DNA from: Myxococcus hansupus
GTDB lineage: Bacteria; Myxococcota; Myxococcia; Myxococcales; Myxococcaceae
NCBI RefSeq assembly: GCF_000280925.3
Contig: NZ_CP012109.1
Span: 2,934,501-2,998,500, forward strand
Direction of reading: 5' to 3'
DNA length: 64,000 nt
In this document: piece by piece, positions 50,941 through 60,739 of the stretch
Position numbering within the stretch: position 1 is the first letter of the stretch
Layout of the letters: every line of letters begins with the position of its first letter
The notes under the pieces: model-generated
What the model was told of the DNA's origin: nothing
Seen by the model: only the letters and a program-made list of their open reading frames with translations
Databases searched by the model: none
Position numbers and translations under genes: made by a program

Positions 50941-51327
50941 ATGGACGTTCAGGGCTTCCACCACGTGGCCATCCAGGCGAAGGACATCGAACGCGTCACC
51001 GGGTTCTACAGGGACCTGCTGGGCTTTCCCGAGTTGACCCGGCATCTCCGTGCGGATGGCTCTCTCCGGAGCATCTGGGTCGGCGTGCCAGGGGGCGGCT
51101 TCCTGGCCATCGAGGCGGCGGGCGGGGAACCCGCGTCCACGTCGTTCCGTCATGACGCGCCGGGACTGCTGATGCTCGCGTTCCGGATTCCCAAGGCCGC
51201 CCGGGCTGGGGTCGTGGAGACCTTCTCCCTGGCGGGGGTGCCACTGGAGCACGAGACCCGGTGGTCCGTGTACGTCCGGGACCCGGAGGGGAACCGCGTG
51301 GCGCTGAGTCATCACCCGGAGGACTAG
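50941..51327 (+). CDS. VOC family (glyoxalase/dioxygenase fold) protein
   Basis: The 128-residue protein shows one complete vicinal-oxygen-chelate module pair: FHHVAIQAKDIERVTGFYRDLLGFPE with the first His ligand, and WSVYVRDPEGNRVALSHHP at the C-terminus. VOC enzymes include glyoxalase I, fosfomycin-resistance proteins and ring-cleavage dioxygenases; nothing here identifies the substrate. The ATG at 50941 lies immediately before the conserved strand, 27 bp from the divergent DUF4388 gene. Confidence 0.85.
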   Translation: MDVQGFHHVAIQAKDIERVTGFYRDLLGFPELTRHLRADGSLRSIWVGVPGGGFLAIEAAGGEPASTSFRHDAPGLLMLAFRIPKAARAGVVETFSLAGVPLEHETRWSVYVRDPEGNRVALSHHPED

Positions 51328-51390
51328 GACGCCCGGCGCGGGTGCGGGTGTGCTTGCGGAGTGGGATGGGGCACGGCTACAAGCGGCCCC

Positions 51391-52746
51391 ATGCGCCTGG
51401 GTGAACAGCTCCTGAAGGATGGTCTCGTCTCCGCCGACGGGCTCGAGGAAGCGCTCGAAGCCCAGGTGGTGCATGGCGGGCGGCTGGGCACCAACCTGGT
51501 GGAGCTGGGGCTGCTGACAGAGCAGGACCTGTCGAAGACGCTGGGGAAGCTTCACAACAGCGCGTTCGCGTCCGGGGAGATGGTGCCCGACCCGAAGGCG
51601 ATGGAGCTGGTCTCCCCGAACCACGCGGACGACAAGGAGTACCTGCCCATGCGGGTGGACGCGACGCGGCTGAGCCTCGCCGTGGTCAACCCGCACGACT
51701 TCGCGACGCTGGACGCGATCGCGTTCCGGACAGGCAAGCGCGTGGTGCCGGTGGTCATCCCCGAGTTCCGGATGAACCAACTGCTGCGCCGGTACTGCAA
51801 GGCGTTCCGGCCGCTGCGCGCCATCGACATGAACGCGGTGCGGCTGCGGCCCGCACCGGGCTCCCCGGCTGAATTGGCGAAGGCGGAGGAGAAGCCGCCC
51901 GACCTGATGAGCGAGGAGGAGTTTCAGTCCGTCTACGCCTCCGCGCTGCGCGGTGGCGCGGACTACGACGACTCGGACCTGGGCGAGGAGGAGATCATCA
52001 CCGGCGTGGAGGTGCTGGAGCCCGCGCCGATGGCTCCGGTGGCCCAGGCCCCGGTGGCGCCGCCCATGCCGCCGCAGGTCGCGGCCCGGCCGCCCGTGGC
52101 CCCTCCGCTGGGGGGCATGGCGCCGCCTCCCGTGGGTGGCATCGTGGTTCCGCCGCCCATGGCGCAGGTGCCGGCGGCCGCGCAGATGGACGCCGCGCTG
52201 GGTGGGGCGGAGGCCACGGCCCCCGTGCAGCCGCCTCGTGCGCCGGAGCCTCCTCCGACGCCGCTCACCTTCGCGGAGGCGCAGGCGGAGCTCGCGCGCA
52301 GCTCGGACCGCGAGGACGTGGCGCGCACGGTGCTTCGCTTCGCGCTGGGCAAGTGGAAGCGCAACCTCCTGCTGTCGGTGCAGGGCAGCCTCGTGACGGG
52401 CTGGCACGGCATGGGCAAGGGTGTGCGCGACGCGGTGGTGCGGCGCATCGGCGTGCCGCTGCGCGAGCAGTCGACGTTCCGGCTCGTGCGTGACACGCGG
52501 TCGCACTACATCGGCCCGGTGCGCCGTGATGCGGCCATGGGCGTGTTCTACAAGTTGATGGGCGGCGGTTTCCCGACGACGGCCGTCATCCTCCCGCTGC
52601 TGGTGCGCGGCAAGGTCGTCCACCTGCTCTACGTGGACAACGGCCCCGACCAGCTCACGCCGCCCGACGTGGGGGAGCTGCTCATCCTCTCGCAGAGCGT
52701 GAACCGCTCGTACGAGGCGATGATGCGGCGCCGGAAGAGCGCGTAG
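51391..52746 (+). CDS. MshEN (T2SSE_N) domain protein with Pro-rich linker
   Basis: The 451-residue protein opens with RLGEQLLKDGLVSADGLEEAL and LVELGLLTEQDLSKTLG, the GspE/PilB N-terminal (MshEN-type) domain that in other proteins binds cyclic di-GMP. There is no Walker ATPase domain. Instead a disordered Pro/Ala-rich linker (about 220-300) leads to a C-terminal domain (RTVLRFALGKWKRNLLLSV to LLILSQSVNRSYEAMM) that may be GAF-like. It could act as a cyclic-di-GMP receptor adaptor. The ATG at 51391 starts the domain; the longer frame from 51361 is unlikely. Confidence 0.8.
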   Translation: MRLGEQLLKDGLVSADGLEEALEAQVVHGGRLGTNLVELGLLTEQDLSKTLGKLHNSAFASGEMVPDPKAMELVSPNHADDKEYLPMRVDATRLSLAVVNPHDFATLDAIAFRTGKRVVPVVIPEFRMNQLLRRYCKAFRPLRAIDMNAVRLRPAPGSPAELAKAEEKPPDLMSEEEFQSVYASALRGGADYDDSDLGEEEIITGVEVLEPAPMAPVAQAPVAPPMPPQVAARPPVAPPLGGMAPPPVGGIVVPPPMAQVPAAAQMDAALGGAEATAPVQPPRAPEPPPTPLTFAEAQAELARSSDREDVARTVLRFALGKWKRNLLLSVQGSLVTGWHGMGKGVRDAVVRRIGVPLREQSTFRLVRDTRSHYIGPVRRDAAMGVFYKLMGGGFPTTAVILPLLVRGKVVHLLYVDNGPDQLTPPDVGELLILSQSVNRSYEAMMRRRKSA

Positions 52747-52824
52747 GGGGATGCGTTCGCGGCGTTCGGCGCTACCGAACGCCCATGCCGCGTCACATGC
52801 TCGCGACGAGGTGAAGTGGCGCCG

Positions 52825-53253
52825 TCATGCAGCGGACGGCAGGTACGCCAGAAAGGGATCCAGCGCTTCGGACTCAATACGAAGCTGGGGGAGCCCCTCT
52901 CCGAGGTCGAGGATGTCGACGTTCATGAAGAAGTGGAGCTTCCTCGTCCTCACCTGGATGTCAGACCAGGGAATGAGGAGCGGGGTATGGAACATCCGCA
53001 AGACGTAGAGCGGAGCGAGGTAGAGGCCTCTCTCGTCGCCACCGACGGTGATGTAGTGCTGGTAGGTGACCCGACCTACCCGTGCCCAGACGAGGTACTT
53101 CCGCCGGTCCGGTTCGAACTCGCCTGCGGAGTATCGCTTCGCGAGGCGCCGCCAACCGCTCACCGTGGCTTGCACGAAGCTCGCGATGGAGAAGATCCCC
53201 GCGGAAGACGAAATGAGGGCCGCGATTTGCAGTTCATCAAGGGGGGCGTGCAT
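52825..53253 (-). CDS. Hypothetical protein with N-terminal hydrophobic segment
   Basis: The 142-residue product is not recognised as a known family. It has a possible membrane segment (LQIAALISSSAGIFSIASF, residues 8-26), then a short linker and a compact beta-rich domain (VGRVTYQHYITVGGDERGLYLAPL, LLIPWSDIQVRTRKL) of PH-like appearance, common in small membrane-associated proteins. It lies 78 bp from the convergent MshEN gene and is followed on the same strand by no close partner. Codon use is that of the surrounding genome. Confidence 0.65.
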   Translation of the reverse strand: MHAPLDELQIAALISSSAGIFSIASFVQATVSGWRRLAKRYSAGEFEPDRRKYLVWARVGRVTYQHYITVGGDERGLYLAPLYVLRMFHTPLLIPWSDIQVRTRKLHFFMNVDILDLGEGLPQLRIESEALDPFLAYLPSAA

Positions 53254-53294
53254 GGTCGTGGCTTGGATGGTACCCGGACTTGCGCCAAAGCCGC

Positions 53295-54560
53295 TCAGGC
53301 GGGGAGCGTCTCCACCTCGAACGTCATGCCCGCGCGGCGCAGCCGTTCCACCAGCTTCATGCCCATGCAGGACGCCGGAGTGAGGACGCCGCCGCCCTTC
53401 TTGGGGACGTCATCGAACGCGAGGCTCAGCGCGGACTCGGAGAGCATACGCGCCGTGGCCGCGTAGCCCGGGTCTCCCTGCGCCGCCACCTTGCCCTTCA
53501 CGCGCACCTGCTTCCCCGTCTTGGCCGAGGTGCCCTCGCCCATGAGGCGCGCGACGAAAAAGCCCTTTTCACGCGCCTCCGCCGAGGGGCCTTCTCCCGG
53601 CGCGGGGAGCACCTTCGTCTCCAGCAGCTTGCGCAGCGGCTTCACCTGCGCCGCGGCGACGAAGCCACCCAGGATGCCCACCGTCACACCCGTGGCGGTC
53701 AGCAGGCCCTTGGGCCCCGTGCCGTAGCTGGCGACCTCCGCGTACCGGAAGCCCTCACCCCAGGGGTGGCCCAGCAACGCGTTGCTGCGCCGGACGACGC
53801 GCGTGTTGACCGACGCCATGAAGAAGGGCCCCGTCCACTGGCCCACCTCCTGGCTGTAGTGGACGCCAAACGCATCGCGCGACTCGGGGCGCCACGGGCC
53901 GGGGACGGGGTCCAAGCCATGCGGGTGCGCCATGGTCTTCCGGACCTGCCGGTCCGTCGATGCATCCTCCATGGCTTGCAGCATGCTCGCAGCCGTTCCG
54001 CCGCTGGCGCCGCCGCGCATGGGACCCATGTAGAGGCGGACGCCATCCAGGTGGCCCCCGTGCGCCTCGCGCATGTGGTGCTGCATCATCAACACGCCCA
54101 GGTCGGACGGAATCGAATCGAAGCCGCAGGTGTGCACGATGCGGGCGCCCGTCTTCTGGGCCGCTTCGTGGTGCGCATCAATCATGCGGCGCATCCACTG
54201 CACTTCCCCGGTGAGGTCGCAGTAGCTGACGCCCGCCCGGACGCAGGCGGCGACGAGCTCGCTGCCATAGCGCGCATAGGGGCCCACCGTGGTGCAGACG
54301 ACGCGGGTGCGCGGCACCAGGGCGTCCAGCGACGCGGCATCCCGTGCATCCGCGACGAGCAGCGGCAGCTCGGAGAAGGCGGGGGCAATGGCCGTCAGCC
54401 CCTGGCGAACCTTCTCCAGCTTGCCCAGGTCGCGGCCCGCGAGGGCCCACCGCGCGCGATGCGTGTCCTGCGTCTTCGCGAGGTACTCGGCCACCAGCCG
54501 TCCGGTGAAGCCCGTGGCACCCCAGACGACGATGTCGAACTCAGCGGTCGGCTTGCTCAT
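53295..54560 (-). CDS. Saccharopine dehydrogenase-like / trans-acting enoyl reductase family protein
   Basis: The 421-residue protein has a Rossmann N-terminus, DIVVWGATGFTGRLVAEYLAK, typical of the saccharopine dehydrogenase NADP-binding domain, followed by TTVGPYARYGSELVAACVRAGVSYCDLTGE and HTCGFDSIPSDLGVLMM. This combination is characteristic of the trans-acting enoyl reductase group known from mycobacteria (Rv2449c-like) and of eukaryotic SCCPDH. The role is probably NADPH-dependent reduction of a lipid or polyketide intermediate; the actual substrate is unknown. It lies between a hypothetical gene and the pseudokinase gene, both on the same strand but with gaps. Confidence 0.88.
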   Translation of the reverse strand: MSKPTAEFDIVVWGATGFTGRLVAEYLAKTQDTHRARWALAGRDLGKLEKVRQGLTAIAPAFSELPLLVADARDAASLDALVPRTRVVCTTVGPYARYGSELVAACVRAGVSYCDLTGEVQWMRRMIDAHHEAAQKTGARIVHTCGFDSIPSDLGVLMMQHHMREAHGGHLDGVRLYMGPMRGGASGGTAASMLQAMEDASTDRQVRKTMAHPHGLDPVPGPWRPESRDAFGVHYSQEVGQWTGPFFMASVNTRVVRRSNALLGHPWGEGFRYAEVASYGTGPKGLLTATGVTVGILGGFVAAAQVKPLRKLLETKVLPAPGEGPSAEAREKGFFVARLMGEGTSAKTGKQVRVKGKVAAQGDPGYAATARMLSESALSLAFDDVPKKGGGVLTPASCMGMKLVERLRRAGMTFEVETLPA

Positions 54561-54644
54561 GGGCGCGGGAGTCTTGTCCCACCGCCTGGGCGCCGCAACC
54601 GCGGCGTGAAGAGACTGTTCACGCCGCGGTAGTCGCCGTGCCTG

Positions 54645-56741
54645 CTAGTCCTCTTCAGGCTTCTCGAAGTTGACGTCGAAGGTGACCCGCTGGCCGGGCT
54701 CCACCTTGAACGTCTTCTGCCACCGCGCCCCGTTGACGATGACGAGGAGCTGGTGCGTGCCCTCGTACAGGTCCAGTTCATCCACGGGCGCGGCGCCCAC
54801 GAGCCGCCCGTTGACGGTGACGATGGCGCCCTCGGGCGCGCGAACGTTCGCGAAGCCCTTGTTGAGGAAGATCTGCTGCGAGGACCGGCCGCCCGCGGGC
54901 ACGGTGATGACCCGCGTCGTCTGGATGCCGAGCACCGGATTGCTCAGCGTCAGCACGTGCCGTCCGGCGGGGACCGAGGCGCTGACGGGCGTGCGTCCCA
55001 GGTACTGGCCCGGGATGGAGACCTCCACGCGGGGATCCACGGTGACGTCGAGCGTGCCCATGGCGATGCCCGCATCCACGGTGCCCGCGTCCTGCGGAAC
55101 GCCCGCGTCCACGGGGAGCGCTTCCTCGGGGACACCCGCGTCCTCGATCTCGGCCTCGATGTTGGAGGGCAGCCGCTTGAGCACGATGGCCGCCGCTCCC
55201 AACGAGAGCGCGAGACCCACACCCACGAACGCCATCCAGGTCCGCGAGGGCTTCTGCGCGCTGGGAGGAGGGGGCAGGGCCTGTGCTCCCGCTGCCGTCG
55301 CCCCCTGGGCACCGGGGCCCGAGGCGCTGGCCTGTCCCGAGGTGCTCGAACCCGAGGCCGCCCCTGGAGCGGCGCTTCCCGCAGGTCCCTGCGCGGTGAG
55401 GCCACCGGACACGCCCGTCTGTCCCTGCGCGCTGGACACGTTGCCCGTGCTGGCTGAGGAAGTGCCCTGCGCGCTCGTGCCGGTAGCCCCGGCTTGTCCG
55501 TGAGCGCTCGAACCGGCAGCTCCTGCCTGTCCCTGCGCGCTCGAACCGGACGCAGCGCCCGTGTTCGCAGTGGCCTGAGCGGGCGTGCTCGCGGCGGCCT
55601 TCGCGCTGGCGCCACTCGCCGCCGCGTCCTTCGTGCTCGGCTTGGCGGCGGCCGACGAGCCCGCGCCCGACGACGTCGAAGTCCCGGACGAAGCATCCCC
55701 GGCGGCGGACAACTGCCCCGGCAGCTCCGGCCACTTCGCGGGCATCAGGGAGGGGGGCAGGGCGCCCCGCGCGAGGTACTCCGCGACGGCGGGCGGCGAA
55801 ATCCCCGCCTTCTGCATGATGTCCGCGATGCCGCCTTCAATCACGCGGCGCCGCGCGGCGCGGGCCTCGCTCTCGGGCGGGAAGTGCTTGGACAGGAACT
55901 CCGAGAACTCGGCGTGCGTGGGCAGTGAGCCCACGGCCTCGACCACGGCTTCACGGAAGGCGAGCGCGGACGCATAGCGCTCCTTGGCCCGCTTCGCCGT
56001 GGCCCGGCGCAGCACCGCGTCCAGCTTCAGCGGCACGTCCTGCGCCATGGGCGGCAGCGAGCGCGTGAGCACCGCCTTGTCCGGGTCCGCGGCGTCCTTG
56101 AAGGGAATCTTGCCGGAGAGGCACTCGTGCAGCACGAGGCCCAGGAGGAACACGTCCGACTGCACGTTGACGGCTTCGCGTCCGCCGAGCAGTTGCTCCG
56201 GCGCGCTGTACATGCGGCGGTTCTTCACGCGCTTGCCGCCGCGCTCACGCGGAGCCACGCCGAGCGCGCCGTAGCCCGTCACCTTCGTCATGCCCGTGAA
56301 CGAGAGCATCAGCGTCTCGGGCCGGACGTCGCCGTGCACGAACGGCGTGCCGTCGTCGTTACCGGCCACGTGGGCGTAGTGCAGGCCCACGGCGGCATCG
56401 GCGGCAATCAACGCGGCGAAGTGGGGCGGCAGCCGAGGCTGAAGCTCCAGCAGCTTCCGCAAAGGCTCGCCGTCGGCGAACTCCGTGACGCGGGCGAGGC
56501 CCCCATCCTGTTCGGCCAGGGCGTGGACGCGGAGGATGTGCGGATGCTCGAAGACGAGCGCGCGAGCCGTCTCGCGACGCAGCGTCGCCGTCAGCTCGGG
56601 GTTCTGCACGACATCTTGCGGTGCCCAGATGAGCACCACGGGACGGGGCGACGCGCCGTCCTCCAGGGCGAGTCCGAGGAAGGCGCGTGAGCCTTCCCCA
56701 GCCAGCAGGGGACCGAGGGACTGGTAACGGACGGAACTCAT
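54645..56741 (-). CDS. PEGA-domain membrane protein with degenerate Ser/Thr kinase (pseudokinase)
   Basis: The 698-residue protein has an N-terminal protein kinase fold (residues about 10-290), but key catalytic residues are lost: the VAIK Lys site reads VVLIW (35-39), the catalytic loop reads VHGDVRPETL (Asp138 kept, Lys and Asn replaced by Arg140 and Thr143), and the DFG site reads TGYG (155-158). A long low-complexity Gly/Ser/Ala/Gln linker (about 350-490), one transmembrane helix (WMAFVGVGLALSLGAAAIVL) and two C-terminal PEGA domains (SIPGQYLGRTPVSASVPAG; VTVNGRLVGAAPVDELDL) follow. PEGA modules lie outside the membrane. It is probably a signalling scaffold rather than an active kinase. 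Confidence 0.88.
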   Translation of the reverse strand: MSSVRYQSLGPLLAGEGSRAFLGLALEDGASPRPVVLIWAPQDVVQNPELTATLRRETARALVFEHPHILRVHALAEQDGGLARVTEFADGEPLRKLLELQPRLPPHFAALIAADAAVGLHYAHVAGNDDGTPFVHGDVRPETLMLSFTGMTKVTGYGALGVAPRERGGKRVKNRRMYSAPEQLLGGREAVNVQSDVFLLGLVLHECLSGKIPFKDAADPDKAVLTRSLPPMAQDVPLKLDAVLRRATAKRAKERYASALAFREAVVEAVGSLPTHAEFSEFLSKHFPPESEARAARRRVIEGGIADIMQKAGISPPAVAEYLARGALPPSLMPAKWPELPGQLSAAGDASSGTSTSSGAGSSAAAKPSTKDAAASGASAKAAASTPAQATANTGAASGSSAQGQAGAAGSSAHGQAGATGTSAQGTSSASTGNVSSAQGQTGVSGGLTAQGPAGSAAPGAASGSSTSGQASASGPGAQGATAAGAQALPPPPSAQKPSRTWMAFVGVGLALSLGAAAIVLKRLPSNIEAEIEDAGVPEEALPVDAGVPQDAGTVDAGIAMGTLDVTVDPRVEVSIPGQYLGRTPVSASVPAGRHVLTLSNPVLGIQTTRVITVPAGGRSSQQIFLNKGFANVRAPEGAIVTVNGRLVGAAPVDELDLYEGTHQLLVIVNGARWQKTFKVEPGQRVTFDVNFEKPEED

Positions 56742-56810
56742 GACACCGCATGTTAGTGCGAGTCACGCGTGTCCTGAAATACGGGGAGCCCTCAGCGCCT
56801 GTAGCACCCC

Positions 56811-58157
<1,347 letters not shown>

Positions 58158-58291
58158 TCCAAGCCTCCGTGCATCGCCAAGGGATTGTCGGGCGAACGAC
58201 AGACTGATTGTCGGGAAGACCTCAGCCTGGCCGGGCCCCCTGGATGCGGTGTCTCGCTCTTCATAAACCACTCCGGTCAACCGTGAACGAA

Positions 58292-58308
58292 TGCATCTCT
58301 GGGATGCA
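58292..58308. promoter_or_regulatory. Inverted repeat in the HtrA / receiver-kinase divergent region
   Basis: TGCATC-N5-GATGCA is a perfect 6-bp-arm palindrome in the 244-bp region between the divergent genes. It could be an operator. The same region also contains TTCATAAACCACTC at 58260-58273, a 14-mer also present at 4402-4415. No binding protein is known. Confidence 0.35.
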
Positions 58309-58401
58309 CGTGCTCCGCGCGGCCCGGTACACCGTCGGAGCGGATGGTCGTCCTGGCGTCACGCCCTGTGTCGGGGTGTGCCGAGGTGAGGGAGTGGAAG
58401 C

Positions 58402-59397
58402 ATGAGTCTCGTCCTGGTCGCGGACGATGAGCCGGCGGTGTTGGAAGTCCTCAGCCAGGTGGTGGAGGACCTGGGGCACGACGTGGTGCGAGCCCGGGAC
58501 GGAGAGGAGGCGCTCGGCCTTGCGCGTGACCGGCACCCGCAGTTGGTCGTGACCGACCACATGATGCCGCGCTTGAGCGGCGTGGACCTGTGCCGCCGGA
58601 TGAAGCAGGAGGCGCAGCTCAAGGACGTGCCCGTCATCCTGCTGAGCGCGGTGCTGCCGCAGGGCGCGCCCGAGGCCTTCGCGTTCCTCCACAAGCCCTT
58701 CGAAATCACCGACTTCGAATCGGTCATCCGCCAGTCCTTGGCGTCTTCGCCGGGCCCCAGGGCCGCGCCCGCGGAGTCGCCCGTGGGGGCGCTGGGGCAG
58801 TGGGTGGCGCGGACGCTCCAAGGGCCGCTGGAGACGGCGCGCGAACAGCTCCGCCGCCTGGAGGGCGCTGACGCCGTGGACCGGGGCGCGCTGGCGACCC
58901 TGGACGTGCAGCTCCGCTCCATGGAGTCCATGGGCCGCAACCTGCGCGAATTGGCGTGGCTGTCCTCGGGTGAGGCGACGGTGCGCCGCGGCGACACGGA
59001 CCTGGGCCAGCAGCTTCGCGACGCCGTGTCGGCGCACGGGCCGCACGTCACGCTCAATGCACCGGAGACCCCCGTCCTCGTGCAGGCGGATTCCTCCCGC
59101 ATCCGACAGGTCTTCGACGTGCTGCTGTCGAACGCCGTCCGTCAGGGGAGCACGGAGGTGGCGCTCGAGGTGTCGCCGACGCAGGTCAAGGTGCACGTGA
59201 AGGACGCGGGGCCAGGGCTGCCCGCGTCGACGGTGGCCCACCTCTTCGCGCCCTTCCAATCAGAGTCGGAGGGCGTCTGGGGGCTGGAGCTGTACGTGGC
59301 CTCGGAGCTGGTGCGCCTGCAAGGCGGCGCGTTGTCCGTGCAGTCACGGCCCGGTCAAGGCTCCACGTTCAGCCTGATGTTGCCGCGGCCCCACTGA
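58402..59397 (+). CDS. Receiver domain fused to HATPase, lacking the phospho-acceptor His
   Basis: The 331-residue protein starts with a receiver (LVLVADDEPAVLEVL; D52 in VVTDHMMPRLSG; FLHKPFE). Next comes a helical segment where HisKA should be (QWVARTLQGPLETAREQL), in which the H-box His is replaced. The HATPase domain is recognisable (LLSNAVRQG, VKDAGPGLP, FAPFQ) but its G2 box is GVWGLEL rather than GxGLGL. It therefore seems unable to autophosphorylate and may be a dimerisation or inhibitory partner. Its 3' end overlaps the convergent glycosyltransferase gene by 29 bp. Confidence 0.85.
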   Translation: MSLVLVADDEPAVLEVLSQVVEDLGHDVVRARDGEEALGLARDRHPQLVVTDHMMPRLSGVDLCRRMKQEAQLKDVPVILLSAVLPQGAPEAFAFLHKPFEITDFESVIRQSLASSPGPRAAPAESPVGALGQWVARTLQGPLETAREQLRRLEGADAVDRGALATLDVQLRSMESMGRNLRELAWLSSGEATVRRGDTDLGQQLRDAVSAHGPHVTLNAPETPVLVQADSSRIRQVFDVLLSNAVRQGSTEVALEVSPTQVKVHVKDAGPGLPASTVAHLFAPFQSESEGVWGLELYVASELVRLQGGALSVQSRPGQGSTFSLMLPRPH

Positions 59398-60727
59398 AGC
59401 CCCCAGCGCGGGGCAGGTGCCGCTCGATGGCCTCCACGAGCGCCGCGTCACCTTCCGCGGCCTGGAAGCGAGTCCGCATTCGCTCCAGCGCCCGCCGGTA
59501 CGCAGGCTGTTCGACGACCGCGTCCAGCAAGGGCACCAGGGTGTCCGGCGTCAGCGTGCGCGGGTCCGCGCGTTGGCCCAGGCCATGGTGGACGACGCGC
59601 GCGGCCACGCCGGGCTGGTCGAACTGGACCGGCAGGACGACCATCGGCACGCCGAAGTAGATGCACTCCTTGACGCTGTTGAACCCGCCATGCGTCACCA
59701 TGGCGGACGCGCGTTTGAGCAACTGGAGCTGCGGGGCGCGCGTCACGGCCAGGAGGTTGGCGGGCAGGGGGCTGGGAAGCGCCTCGCGCCATTCGTTGGT
59801 GGCGACGACGAACTGCCACGCGGGCCGTCGCCGCGCGGCTTCGACGACGGACGCATGGAAGCGCCGCGCCTGTTCGGGCGGCATGGGCATGGTGCCCAGC
59901 GAGCAGAGCACCAGGGGCCGCTCCGGGCTCAGTCGCTCCCAGGGGAACTCGGGCTCGTGTCGCTCCAGGTCGATGCACGGGCCGGTGTAGTGGAAGTGGA
60001 CCGAGGGCCGCACGCCCTGGAACTCCGCGAACTCGCGCGGACAGAGGATGAGCATGGGGTCATGCTCACCATTCCCGCGCCCGGCGAAGTCCAGGTGCGC
60101 GGGGGGATACCCGTGCTTGCGCGCGAGCGCGTGCCGATACCGGAGGTCATCGGGTTCCAGGCCCACGCGGCTGCGCAGTCCATCCAGCTTCGCGTCGAAC
60201 AGGATGCGCCCCCAGTCGAAGGCGCCACGGAGGACGCTGGAGAGCTGACCGTCCGGGATGACATGGGAGGTGGGCGGCGGCGACTGGGGCTCCCACCGCA
60301 AGGGGATGCTGGTGTTCAACAGCAGGGTGGGGACCTGGTTGCCGCGGAGGACCAGGAACGGCTCCGGGAGGAACACGTCGGCGATGCCCAGGTCGGGTTT
60401 CGTCCGGCGGATGATGGCGTCGAGTTCGCCCTCGAGGAACCGCTCCATCATCCGCTTCTGCTTGCGCATCAACGCCAGCACGTAGCGCAGCCAGGCCACG
60501 CCCTTCAGTTGGCTGATGCGCTCCTTGACCTCGTCCTGAAAGCCCAGCGGAAACAGGTCCGCGAAGAGGCACTCGAAGTCGAAGCCCTCCTCCCGGATGA
60601 CGGCTTCGGTGTCCCGGATGCCGCAGAAGAGAATCCGGTGGCCGCGTTTCTGGAGCGCCCTCGCGAGCTTGAGCGAGGGATTGATGTGCCCTCGCTCGGG
60701 GAGGGGGACGAACAGGAGGGTGGACAT
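59369..60727 (-). CDS. Glycosyltransferase of the UGT/MGT (GT1) family
   Basis: The 452-residue protein is a GT-B enzyme: N-terminal acceptor domain with LFVPLPERGHINPSLKLARAL (catalytic His in GHINP) and C-terminal donor domain with PQLQLLKRASAMVTHGGFNS and GVPMVVLPVQFDQPGVAARV, the nucleotide-sugar motif region. Such enzymes transfer a sugar from UDP- or dTDP-sugars to small molecules such as macrolides or carotenoids; the substrate is unknown. It is the third gene of a leftward group (ankyrin, arginase-family, glycosyltransferase) with a 12-bp gap to the arginase gene. Its 3' end overlaps the receiver-ATPase gene by 29 bp. Confidence 0.9.
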   Translation of the reverse strand: MSTLLFVPLPERGHINPSLKLARALQKRGHRILFCGIRDTEAVIREEGFDFECLFADLFPLGFQDEVKERISQLKGVAWLRYVLALMRKQKRMMERFLEGELDAIIRRTKPDLGIADVFLPEPFLVLRGNQVPTLLLNTSIPLRWEPQSPPPTSHVIPDGQLSSVLRGAFDWGRILFDAKLDGLRSRVGLEPDDLRYRHALARKHGYPPAHLDFAGRGNGEHDPMLILCPREFAEFQGVRPSVHFHYTGPCIDLERHEPEFPWERLSPERPLVLCSLGTMPMPPEQARRFHASVVEAARRRPAWQFVVATNEWREALPSPLPANLLAVTRAPQLQLLKRASAMVTHGGFNSVKECIYFGVPMVVLPVQFDQPGVAARVVHHGLGQRADPRTLTPDTLVPLLDAVVEQPAYRRALERMRTRFQAAEGDAALVEAIERHLPRAGGFSGAAATSG

Positions 60728-60739
60728 GGCGACGCGAGG

